A DNA stretch of 16,591 nucleotides from Nitrososphaerota archaeon (GTDB taxonomy: Archaea > Thermoproteota > Nitrososphaeria > Nitrososphaerales > Gagatemarchaeaceae), in contig VBPK01000090.1 in NCBI GenBank assembly GCA_005877225.1, positions 1-16,591 of the forward strand, given 5' to 3'. Numbering within the stretch: the stretch's first letter is position 1; each line of letters begins with the position of its first letter. The notes under the pieces are model-generated. The model did no database searches and was not told where the DNA came from. It was given only the letters and a program-made list of their open reading frames with translations. A program made the position numbers and the translations under genes. Below, piece by piece: positions 6,436 to 12,432 of the stretch.

Positions 6436-6584
6436 GCTTGTGGGTCACCGACCCGTCTTCGAGTCCGGCTGAAGGGAGCCCGCTTCTCGCATCGTCTCCC
6501 CCTGCTGCTGTAGTCACCGGGTGTGATGATGCTCCGAAGGCAAAAGAAACGGCAAATCAATCAAAACTGACAAAGGAGTCGAAG

Positions 6585-6593
6585 GCTTAAAAG
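6585..6593 (+). promoter_or_regulatory. TATA box of the indoleamine dioxygenase gene
   Basis: The sequence gcttaaaag is centred about 25 bases upstream of the GTG at 6615, so the mRNA is predicted to be leaderless. The rest of the 179-base gap from 6436 to 6614 shows no other gene. Confidence 0.65.
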
Positions 6594-6614
6594 TTCGGGG
6601 CGGATGCTGCAATC

Positions 6615-7781
6615 GTGGAACAGAGAGTCTCGACCCTAAACCTTCCCTTCTTTGAAGTGAGCCCCGAGAGGGGTTTCCTTCCTCCTGAGGACCCTGTCTT
6701 CGAGTTCGGCGAAAGTGCGCATCCAAAGTTGAGGGAGTTGGAGAGACTCGGAGGGGAGCTACCCGAACTGCTGCAGTCGCACAGGCTGAGGCGGAGCATC
6801 GATCAGCTGGTTGTTCTTGAGGAGGGAGTCTTCGATGGGCTGGGGAGGGGCGAACTGCTAATGGCGACAAGGATCTACGCCTTCCTGGCGAGCGGATACG
6901 TCCACCAGGTCGACGAGGCGAAGGTGAAGAAGATACCCAGAAGCCTCGCCGTGCCACTCTACGGGCTCTCGAAGAGGCTGGGGAGGAGGTTCCCCATACT
7001 TTCATACGACCTGTACTGTTTGAACAACTGGCGGAGGGTAAATCCTGAAGGCCCGATCAGGGTCGAGAACATGGACACGATCCAGAAGTTCGTCAGAATC
7101 AAGGACGAGCCCTGGTTCATCCTGATACACACGGAGATAGAGGCGAGGGCCGCCCCCGCGATTCGGGCGATAGGGCAGCTGCAGCAGGCTGTCCTGAAAG
7201 ACGACGTTCACACACTGAAATTCGCCCTTGACGGCATGGCCGAATCCCTGGAAGGGATGATCGGGACGCTGAGTAGGATGCCCGAGGGTAACAGCCCTGA
7301 CGTCTACGCCTTCGCTTTCAGGCCGTACATTCAGATGTTTCAGGGAATATCCTACGAAGGGGTCGAGGAGATGGAGCCGATGCCGACCTTCAGGGGAGAG
7401 ACGGGTGCGCAGAGCTCGATCATCCCGGCTCTCGATGTGGTCCTGGGGGTGAAGCACGCCAAGACGGACCTCACAGACTACGTCGCAGACATGAGAAACT
7501 ACATGCCGAGGTCACACCGGGCGTTCATCAGGGCGGTCGAAGCCAACGAGGAGGCACGCCCATTGAGAGGGTATCTGCTGAAACGAGGGAAGGGAGCGGT
7601 GATCGGCTCGTACAACCTCTGCCTTGAGAGGGTGATGGAATTCAGGAAGGAGCATCTAGAGTTCGCCATCCTCTACATACAGAGCAAGGTTACCGACCCG
7701 AGCGGGACAGGTGGGACCCCATTCATGAAGTGGCTCGCCCAACTCAGAGACGAGACGGACGCGCACAAGATCCCCAACTGA
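6615..7781 (+). CDS. ido: Indoleamine 2,3-dioxygenase (IDO-family heme dioxygenase)
   Basis: A 388-residue protein with a leaderless GTG start. It resembles human IDO along its length: RGFLPPEDP, HRLRRSIDQLVVLEEGV, IPRSLAVPLYGLSKRLG, PILSYDLYCLNNWRRVNP followed by ENMDTIQKF, then GETGAQSSIIPALDVVLGVK, ADMRNYMPRSHRAFI and SGTGGTPFMKWLAQLR. H347 in RKEHLEF corresponds to the proximal heme ligand (His346 in human IDO1). R236 in the AFAFRPY segment corresponds to Arg231, which binds the substrate carboxylate; Phe226 of the human enzyme is Tyr here (Y231). The reaction is O2-dependent opening of the indole ring of L-tryptophan to N-formylkynurenine. No kynurenine formamidase, kynureninase or other pathway gene is in the window, so the role (Trp catabolism, NAD or a specialised metabolite) is open. 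The gene abuts a truncated GH3 gene, which suggests a rearrangement or acquisition here. Confidence 0.92.
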   Translation: MEQRVSTLNLPFFEVSPERGFLPPEDPVFEFGESAHPKLRELERLGGELPELLQSHRLRRSIDQLVVLEEGVFDGLGRGELLMATRIYAFLASGYVHQVDEAKVKKIPRSLAVPLYGLSKRLGRRFPILSYDLYCLNNWRRVNPEGPIRVENMDTIQKFVRIKDEPWFILIHTEIEARAAPAIRAIGQLQQAVLKDDVHTLKFALDGMAESLEGMIGTLSRMPEGNSPDVYAFAFRPYIQMFQGISYEGVEEMEPMPTFRGETGAQSSIIPALDVVLGVKHAKTDLTDYVADMRNYMPRSHRAFIRAVEANEEARPLRGYLLKRGKGAVIGSYNLCLERVMEFRKEHLEFAILYIQSKVTDPSGTGGTPFMKWLAQLRDETDAHKIPN

Positions 7782-7940
7782 CGCAGTGCTGGAGGCGCCG
7801 AACCTCGCTCCGTACTCGGTCTTGGAGTATCCAGCGAGAAGCGTCTGCAGCGCCCTCTCCTGAGTTTCCCTCGGATTCCTGAGCGACTCGTACCAGGGTT
7901 CGACGAATTGACCCAGAAGCGAATTCGGAATGCTTGACAA
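7782..7940 (-). pseudogene. 5' remnant of a GH3-family (auxin-responsive GH3-like) gene
   Basis: Reading the minus strand from the TTG at 7938-7940, the first 53 or so residues match the start of GH3-family acyl-adenylate enzymes: LRNPRETQERALQTLLAGYS followed by KTEYGARFGASSTAS, the equivalent of the family's 'Q...L..LL..n.dTeYGr.fGf..i.sV'. At about 7782 the similarity ends because the sequence becomes the 3' end of the oppositely oriented dioxygenase gene. A full GH3 protein is about 500 residues or more, so roughly nine tenths are missing. A TATA box 26 bases upstream of the TTG is still present, as if the gene once had a leaderless promoter. Family assignment is from pattern memory on a short stretch, hence moderate confidence. 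Confidence 0.5.
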
Positions 7941-7964
7941 ATGGGCCCTTCAACTATTGACATG

Positions 7965-7973
7965 CATATTTAG
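7965..7973 (+). promoter_or_regulatory. TATA element between divergent genes (8013 forward, GH3 remnant reverse)
   Basis: The plus strand reads catatttag, the minus strand ctaaatatg. Forward it predicts transcription near 7995, giving a short leader with an AAGGAG at 8004-8009 before the ATG at 8013. In reverse it predicts a start near 7942, next to the TTG at 7940. Confidence 0.5.
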
Positions 7974-8012
7974 AAATCTTGGGAGCCCTGTTGGGGGCGG
8001 AGCAAGGAGAAG

Positions 8013-8294
8013 ATGGCGAAGAGAGGGTTCACGATAGATACGGGCTCGGAGAAGATCGACGTCGAGGGGCATGAGCACAAGAACGTCGCCGTGAAGTACC
8101 TCATGAAGCGGCGGCGAAGCCTCCTCTTCACGAAGGACCAGGGCAAGGTCGAGAAGCTGTGGACCGGACTCCCACAGCACATAGCGATCATCGGGAAACA
8201 GGTCACGAAGGAGTACGACGTGAAGTGGGAGAAGGTGAGCACCGGAGAGTTCGCCGGGGCGAAGTTCACCTTCGCTCTTGAAGAAGCGGCGTAG
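8013..8294 (+). CDS. Hypothetical protein, first gene of a two-gene operon
   Basis: A 93-residue protein with a good ribosome site (AAGGAG at 8004-8009, four bases before the ATG). It is rich in lysine and other charged residues, with no membrane segment or cysteine. Notable stretches are IDTGSEKIDVEGHEHKNVAV, VKYLMKRRRSLLFTKDQ and ITG-free but glycine-turned beta-like segments such as WTGLPQHIAIIG. I do not recognise a family. The spacing to the following metallopeptidase gene is only six bases, so the two are surely co-transcribed, and a partner, inhibitor or adaptor role is possible (inference only). Confidence 0.7.
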   Translation: MAKRGFTIDTGSEKIDVEGHEHKNVAVKYLMKRRRSLLFTKDQGKVEKLWTGLPQHIAIIGKQVTKEYDVKWEKVSTGEFAGAKFTFALEEAA

Positions 8295-8300
8295 ATCCGC

Positions 8301-8675
8301 GTGGCCGAGGAGCCAGACGACCGCTTCAAGGCCATCATCGTGAACATGATACTCGATTCACAGCCCGAGGCGGCCCTGGAGGCCCTGAGCAGGAGATACA
8401 GGGTTGATACACCGAGACTGGGAGTCGGCGTCTTCAAGCGGCATTCGAAGGGGGTGCGGGCGGTCTATGCTCCAGATAGGAAAGAGATACTCGCAGCCAA
8501 GCGGGAGTTTCTCTACGACCCCTTCGTGATCCTGCATGAATTCTACCACCACATCAGGTCGGCCGGTGGGAAGCACAGAGGGACCGAGAAGAACGCCGAC
8601 AGGTTTGCGGTCGAATACATACGCGCCTTCAATAGGGTGGTGGCTCTCCTGGGGGAGAGCAACAAGCATGATTAA
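8301..8675 (+). CDS. Small HExxH zinc metallopeptidase-like protein
   Basis: A 124-residue protein with a GTG start six bases after the previous stop. The catalytic signature is VILHEFYHHIRSAGG: H79-E80-x-x-H83 as zinc ligands and general base, with an additional H84. E96 in GTEKNADRFAVEYI is a good candidate for the third ligand, as in gluzincin and minigluzincin families, where an acidic residue followed by an Ala-rich helix comes shortly after HExxH. The N-terminal part (residues 1-60) resembles a small alpha/beta region, with LGVGVFKRHSKGVRAVYAP preceding the catalytic helix, the usual edge strand of such enzymes. No signal peptide is seen, so it is cytoplasmic. The substrate is unknown, and a processed partner encoded by the upstream gene is conceivable. 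Convergent with the HTH_10 gene. Confidence 0.75.
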   Translation: MAEEPDDRFKAIIVNMILDSQPEAALEALSRRYRVDTPRLGVGVFKRHSKGVRAVYAPDRKEILAAKREFLYDPFVILHEFYHHIRSAGGKHRGTEKNADRFAVEYIRAFNRVVALLGESNKHD

Positions 8676-9369
8676 GGCGATGAGTTCGGTCCATCCCAAC
8701 GGGAACGACGATCCCTCGAAGCCGCGTCCTGGATTGGTTGCTTGAAGACCGAGTCGTCCTCGGCTGCCCCATCTGATGGGCGATTTCGTCCGTCGTGACC
8801 TTCTTCGGCACCCTGTAGTAACCGTTGTCGAGGGCCGCCACCAGCGCGTCGCGCTGCTTCCCCGTCAGCTCTCCGAAGAGCTTGTTCGTGGAGACGACGA
8901 AGGTTTCACGGACCGAGTAATCGGGGCGGGTTGTTCTCGAGATGATCTCGTACTTGCTGAACTTCGTAAGCTCGTCGAAGGTCGCCTTGATGTCCTTCTG
9001 GCTGAAGGAGATCATCCTGTACCACTCCCATCCGTCCCGGTATATCGTTGGTTGGAGCTCGAGAGTGTTGTGCTTCTCCAGAACCGAGGTCACACTCCTG
9101 TAGACAGTGTCGCAGATGCACTCGTGAACTATCATCTGGGTATTGGAGCCGCTGAACGACTTACGGGCGATCTTAGCGCCCAGCTTCGTCAGGTACTGCT
9201 GGATTTCGTCTTGGACGGTCTGGAATTCGCTGAGGTCTTTGTAGGAGATCTCGAGGACCTCCATCGAGTAGTTGCACCACTGGGCGAAGACGAGGTTCGG
9301 ATACTTGCGGGAGAGGTTGTTGTAGGGGCAATCATGCTGGAGCCTGAACTCGATCTCGTAGACCGCCAT
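8629..9369 (-). CDS. HTH_10 (bacterio-opsin activator-type) transcriptional regulator, damaged C-terminus
   Basis: A 246-residue frame from the ATG at 9369, with a GAGAAG ribosome site and a TATA box near 9398. Residues 1-160 are a sensing domain with HDCPYNN (H12, C14), WCNY (C32) and HECICDT (H82, C84, C86), a pattern I associate with archaeal, especially thaumarchaeal, HTH_10 regulators. Residues 165-206, ELTGKQRDALVAALDNGYYR followed by TTDEIAHQMGQPRTT, are the start of the HTH_10 DNA-binding domain (PF04967). After residue 206 (near 8752) the expected recognition helix, typically 'tv.eHlrkAe', does not continue in frame. A fitting VFKQPIQDAASR occurs in the +1 frame and IVVPVG again in the original frame. 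Two indels would restore a normal end near 8690. The stop shown at 8629 overlaps the metallopeptidase gene and is probably not the native one. Confidence 0.72.
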   Translation of the reverse strand: MAVYEIEFRLQHDCPYNNLSRKYPNLVFAQWCNYSMEVLEISYKDLSEFQTVQDEIQQYLTKLGAKIARKSFSGSNTQMIVHECICDTVYRSVTSVLEKHNTLELQPTIYRDGWEWYRMISFSQKDIKATFDELTKFSKYEIISRTTRPDYSVRETFVVSTNKLFGELTGKQRDALVAALDNGYYRVPKKVTTDEIAHQMGQPRTTRSSSNQSRTRLRGIVVPVGMDRTHRLNHACCSPPGEPPPY

Positions 9370-9397
9370 CTTCTCAGGGAGAACGGAGGAGGCAGGC

Positions 9398-9406
9398 GAT
9401 ATAAGC
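9398..9406 (-). promoter_or_regulatory. TATA box of the HTH_10 regulator gene
   Basis: The minus strand reads gcttatatc. Its centre is about 33 bases upstream of the ATG at 9369, predicting a short leader that carries the GAGAAG. Confidence 0.55.
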
Positions 9407-9512
9407 TTCCACCCGTCGAGTGACGGCTATTGTTTGCCAGTGCACGCTGGGCTCCATTACTCCGGCGTACGACGGGACAATCCATATGGTGACGGGGATG
9501 CCGGGATGAACC

Positions 9513-9806
9513 ATGGAAACAAGAACAATCGGGAAGGTCTCGGAAGAAATTGCTTCGCTAGGCTACATGGAGGCTCGGATTCTGAACTTGGTCAAGGAGA
9601 GGCGAACCCTTCCCCTCGAGGAGGTAACGCTCCAGATGGAAGAAGTTCGCAATCTCATTTCCTCGTGCCATCTGGCGCTGCTGGTCGTGGAGTACCCGTG
9701 GGGGGTCGAGTTCGAGCTTGGTCTCTCGAAGAAGGGAGCCGACTATCTCGCAAGGGCGCTTCCAGTCGACAGCACTTTACTAGGTCAGGAGGAGACGACG
9801 GCATAA
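9513..9806 (+). CDS. Small winged-helix-like hypothetical protein
   Basis: A 97-residue protein with an ATG at 9513. The order of elements fits a winged helix: helices around KVSEEIASLGYMEARILNLV and LPLEEVTLQMEEVRNLISSC, then a hydrophobic hairpin LALLVVEYPWGVEFELGLSK, then KKGADYLARAL as a terminal helix, the 'T..G..yL' end seen in many archaeal winged-helix proteins. No DNA-contacting residue can be assigned and I do not recognise a specific family. A weak TATA-like catatgg lies about 29 bases upstream near 9484, which would leave almost no leader. It is divergent from the HTH_10 gene, so an autoregulatory or paired regulator role is possible but speculative. Confidence 0.6.
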   Translation: METRTIGKVSEEIASLGYMEARILNLVKERRTLPLEEVTLQMEEVRNLISSCHLALLVVEYPWGVEFELGLSKKGADYLARALPVDSTLLGQEETTA

Positions 9807-9835
9807 GTCCTAGACGGGGCCCAGTCAGACTCATC

Positions 9836-10237
9836 GTGAAGAGCCGAAGAGTTCCGGTCGCCCTAACCGAAATCGAGTTCCCGCAGACAACCTCCTATGG
9901 GGTCGTCTCCACGATCAAGAAGAGGTCGGTCGTCTACGACTACGTGCTGGATGAAGGAGAGAGACGTATTGTTGAGGAGGTCCGTCAGGCTGCAGAGAAT
10001 TCAGGTCTCCCTCTCGAGGTCGTTGACCTTGGCCGGGCCGGACCATTCAGCAGAATCGTAAGCAGACTCCTGAGGAGGCTGCCCGGAGGGCCAGGGCCGC
10101 TGCCCTCGCATAACCAGATTCGTGTCACATCGACCAGACCGCCGCCCGAAAACCAGCTGCATCTTTCACGCCCAAGAGTCGAGGGTCGAAAGCTCGTCCT
10201 CCTTCCTGCGCAGGTGAGAAGCCCTGACACCGACTAG
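9836..10237 (+). CDS. Hypothetical alpha/beta protein
   Basis: The frame from the GTG at 9836 encodes about 133 residues. The first 85 look genuine: VPVALTEIEFPQTTSYG, KKRSVVYDYVLDEGERRIVE and SGLPLEVVDLGRAGPFSRIV form an alternating strand-helix-strand pattern, somewhat like a small thioredoxin-type or ferredoxin-like fold, but without a CxxC. The start is uncertain because no ribosome site fits, and the frame is open further upstream, overlapping the previous gene. From about 10090 the composition changes to Pro/Arg-rich and the end overlaps the convergent Dpo4 gene by 72 bases, so the true C-terminus may be near 10100 or altered by a frameshift. No family recognised. Confidence 0.45.
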   Translation: MKSRRVPVALTEIEFPQTTSYGVVSTIKKRSVVYDYVLDEGERRIVEEVRQAAENSGLPLEVVDLGRAGPFSRIVSRLLRRLPGGPGPLPSHNQIRVTSTRPPPENQLHLSRPRVEGRKLVLLPAQVRSPDTD

Positions 10238-11245
10238 GCGGACCGCTCCCCTCCTGCCTTCGAAATTCTTTAGGAGAGATTTCACCGTAGTGAGCATGGT
10301 ATCAAGGTCGTCCGTATTTTCCGGAAGGGTTTTCTCCATCGTGTGCGTCTCGAACCCTCGAAACCTTATCTTGACTCCGACGGTCCTGAACTGCAGGTTG
10401 CCCCTCTTGAGACGCCTCACCAGCTCGTGAGCGAGGAGCTCCGCCTCCTTCATGACAGTCCCGTAGCCTTTGACATCCCTCCTGAAGGTCTTCTCGACAT
10501 TGAGAGACTTCGGCTCCCTCGGCCGTACGGCGATTCGCTCGGTTCCGTGGATGACCCCCCAGAGCCAGACTCCGTTCTTCCCGAACCATCTCACGAGCTG
10601 CTTTCCCGGGAGTGACTGAAGCTGAGAAATGGTCTCGATCCCCCTCTGCTTCAGGAAGTCGCCGGTCTTCTTCCCAACCCCCGGGATGACGCCGACCGGG
10701 AGGGGTGCCAGGAACTCGGTCACCAGCGTCGGCGGGACGACCGTCAGGCCGTCTGGCTTCAAGAGGTCAGAGGCTATCTTCGCGGAGGACTTGTTCGGAG
10801 CGATACCTATGGAGCAAGTGAGGCCCTCTGAGGCGATCTCTCTCTTTATCTGCAGCGCGAGCGACTTCGCCTGTTCGATTCCTCGGACCCTGGAACTCAC
10901 GTCGAGGAAAGCCTCGTCTATCCCCACCTGCTCAAGCTCATCGGCGTGTCCTCTGAGTAGTTTCATTATTCGTGTGGAGGCCTCGCTGTACTTGCGGTAG
11001 TCGGGGCGTACGTAGACGGCGTCCGGCGCGATTCTGTAGGCGCGGGAGATCGGCATCCCCGACCTTACCCCCAAATTCCTCGCCTCATAGGAGCAGGCGA
11101 CGACCACACCTCTCCCCTTCCCCCCTTCGGGGTCGAAACCCACGATCAGCGGTTTGCCCTTGAGCGACGGGTTGTCACGAACTTCAACCGAGGCGTAGAA
11201 GGCGTCGATATCGATGTGGAAGATGGTTCTCTGCGGCTCGTTCAT
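10166..11245 (-). CDS. dinB: Y-family DNA polymerase IV (Dpo4-like translesion polymerase)
   Basis: A 359-residue protein with an ATG at 11245. The palm carries FHIDIDAFYASVEV with catalytic D12 and steric-gate Y17, and VGIDEAFLDVS with D110 and E111, the other metal-binding carboxylates. The segment CSIGIAPNKSSAKIASDLLK is the Y-family fingers/palm motif, and GVIPGVGKKTGDFLKQRGI is the helix-hairpin-helix of the thumb. The rest is the little-finger domain (VEKTFRRDV, then LAHELVRRLK). Overall length matches Dpo4/DinB (about 350). It bypasses lesions that stall the replicative polymerase. The C-terminal end, DELSTLDSWA, lacks an obvious PCNA-binding box (QxxLxxFF). The gene starts three bases after the stop of the DUF72 gene, so it is the second gene of a tight operon. 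Confidence 0.93.
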   Translation of the reverse strand: MNEPQRTIFHIDIDAFYASVEVRDNPSLKGKPLIVGFDPEGGKGRGVVVACSYEARNLGVRSGMPISRAYRIAPDAVYVRPDYRKYSEASTRIMKLLRGHADELEQVGIDEAFLDVSSRVRGIEQAKSLALQIKREIASEGLTCSIGIAPNKSSAKIASDLLKPDGLTVVPPTLVTEFLAPLPVGVIPGVGKKTGDFLKQRGIETISQLQSLPGKQLVRWFGKNGVWLWGVIHGTERIAVRPREPKSLNVEKTFRRDVKGYGTVMKEAELLAHELVRRLKRGNLQFRTVGVKIRFRGFETHTMEKTLPENTDDLDTMLTTVKSLLKNFEGRRGAVRLVGVRASHLRRKEDELSTLDSWA

Positions 11246-11248
11246 CTA

Positions 11249-12079
11249 CTAACTCTGGAACTCTGCTAGGCTCTTCTGTCTCGGGCCTTCTGCCCCCTGC
11301 CTCCAGTCGACCTCGATCATCCCCATTAGGCGCCTGAACTCGTTGACCGACTCGGGCCCGAATCCGGCGAAGTGATTGTTGAAGAAGACGAAGGCTTGGT
11401 CGAGCGACCCGATCTTCTCCCGAAGTTTATCCGCCCATGCCTTCATCTCTGCCGACCTCTCCTTCTGTATCCCCTTGAATTCGGTGATGTCCCTCTCGCC
11501 GACCATCCTGAGGTAGCCGAAGTTCGCCGTCGACTGGGCGGGTGTCTCTAGGTACTGGTTGAGCGACCACGCCATCGCGACGTTGTTCTTTTCGAGTAGC
11601 CTGTAGACTTCGGGGTTGAACCAGGACTTGTGCCTGAACTCTACAGCGTGCGTGAACCTTGAGTCGAGTGAGGAGACAAAATTCTCCAGAACCTTCCGAT
11701 GGGTCTCCAGCTTGATCGAGGGAGGAAGCTGGGCGACGATCGGTCCGAGCTTCTCTCCTAACTTGCTGACTACGCCGTAGAAGTACGCTAGGTTACCCTC
11801 GAAGTTTTGCAGCTTGTTGTCGTGGGTGATCTTCTTGGGAAGCTTCGGTGAGAAGAGGAACCCCTCGGGGGTCTTCCTCTTCCACTGCTCTATCATGAAG
11901 GGAGAGGGAATCCTGTAGAAGCTCGAATCTATCTCGACGCAGTTGAAGAACTTCGAGTAGAAGCTGAGGTACTCACCGGCAGGGAGGTCGGCCGGATAGA
12001 AGCCGCCTACCCAGTCCTTGTATGACCATCCGCTGCATCCGACCCGCACCTTCTCCGACTCGGCCAATATATCGCTCAC
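11249..12079 (-). CDS. DUF72 (YecE-like) TIM-barrel protein
   Basis: A 276-residue protein with a GTG start at 12077-12079; an in-frame TGA sits immediately upstream, so the start cannot move further out. The DUF72 (PF01904) signature is plain: VRVGCSGWSYKDWVGGFYP at the N-terminus, FNCVEIDSSFYRIPSP, FLFSPKLPKKITHD, LGPIVAQLPPSIK, HAVEFRHKSWFN, and AFVFFNNHFAGFGPESVNEF near the end. The size is typical. The biochemical function of the family is not established; it has been linked to DNA repair and Fe-S contexts only by neighbourhood. Here it is the first gene before a translesion polymerase, with three bases between them. A TATA box lies at 12111-12119, and the untranslated leader contains a short ACTC/GAGT tandem repeat. 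Confidence 0.9.
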   Translation of the reverse strand: MSDILAESEKVRVGCSGWSYKDWVGGFYPADLPAGEYLSFYSKFFNCVEIDSSFYRIPSPFMIEQWKRKTPEGFLFSPKLPKKITHDNKLQNFEGNLAYFYGVVSKLGEKLGPIVAQLPPSIKLETHRKVLENFVSSLDSRFTHAVEFRHKSWFNPEVYRLLEKNNVAMAWSLNQYLETPAQSTANFGYLRMVGERDITEFKGIQKERSAEMKAWADKLREKIGSLDQAFVFFNNHFAGFGPESVNEFRRLMGMIEVDWRQGAEGPRQKSLAEFQS

Positions 12080-12098
12080 TCATTCACTCACTCACTCG
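12075..12098. repeat. Short tetranucleotide tandem repeat at the DUF72 start
   Basis: Six imperfect copies of ctca (ctca, ctca, ttca, ctca, ctca, ctcg) span the GTG start and leader of the DUF72 gene. On the sense (minus) strand this reads as repeated gtga/gagt. Gain or loss of a unit would alter the leader or early codons. Confidence 0.7.
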
Positions 12099-12110
12099 CG
12101 AACCAGCTTG

Positions 12111-12119
12111 TAATTAATA
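12111..12119 (-). promoter_or_regulatory. TATA box of the DUF72-dinB operon
   Basis: The minus strand reads tattaatta. It is centred about 36 bases before the GTG at 12079, so transcription is predicted to start near 12090. Confidence 0.55.
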
Positions 12120-12131
12120 AGGTGGAGGTCC

Positions 12132-12374
12132 TCAGAGGCCCACGGCCGACCAGACGTCTTCATCGTTGTCCAGTTCGGTGTAGCCGCACCTGTCGCACCT
12201 CCGTCCCGTCAGAGAAGCTTCCCTGCCGCCAGAATTGATCTTCCTCTGATACTCGACCATCTGGCCGGCGTGACACCTCTCGCAAATCAAGCCCTTTCGG
12301 TCGAGGTGATTGCGTTTTTCAACATTTGGCGTCCCGGGTTCCGTCTCTTCAGAGATGGGAAGTCCTCGTCTCAA
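12132..12374 (-). CDS. Small zinc-ribbon protein
   Basis: An 80-residue protein with a TTG start at 12372-12374. Two knuckles are present: LICERCHAG (C-x2-C) and RRCDRCGYTEL (C-x2-C-G), about 30 residues apart, the classic treble of a zinc ribbon. The intervening QMVEYQRKINSGGREASL would form the hairpin. The first 25 residues (EETEPGTPNVEKRNH) are polar and probably disordered. Such proteins act as adaptors to RNA polymerase, ribosome or other complexes; nothing here specifies which. The start is supported by a TATA element about 35 bases upstream that also faces the divergent GTPase gene. No other usable start codon lies between the TTG and the first knuckle. Confidence 0.72.
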   Translation of the reverse strand: MRRGLPISEETEPGTPNVEKRNHLDRKGLICERCHAGQMVEYQRKINSGGREASLTGRRCDRCGYTELDNDEDVWSAVGL

Positions 12375-12404
12375 GAGGATTAGACAGAACCGGCCTCCAC
12401 ATTC

Positions 12405-12413
12405 CTAATATAG
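12405..12413. promoter_or_regulatory. Shared, nearly palindromic TATA element for the zinc-ribbon and DRG GTPase genes
   Basis: The plus strand reads ctaatatag, the minus strand ctatattag. Forward, a transcript would begin near 12434, exactly at the in-frame GTG at 12433. In reverse it would begin near 12384, ten bases before the TTG at 12374. The symmetrical core makes a single bidirectional box plausible. Confidence 0.6.
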
Positions 12414-12432
12414 CGTGAGCTGCTCTCAAGAC

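Noticed and set aside
7700..7781. Continuation of GH3 similarity (SVGDLVRVRLVSE) into the antisense of the dioxygenase gene
   Set aside because: These bases encode the conserved IDO C-terminus on the plus strand, so the short resemblance to the GH3 pattern is most likely chance.
9434..9835. Upstream part of the frame ending at 10237
   Set aside because: It overlaps the better-supported 97-residue gene in another frame and shows no motif.
12415..12432. Earlier GTG start for the DRG GTPase at 12415
   Set aside because: It lies directly after the TATA element and upstream of the predicted transcript start, and the added residues (VSCSQD) are not typical of the family.
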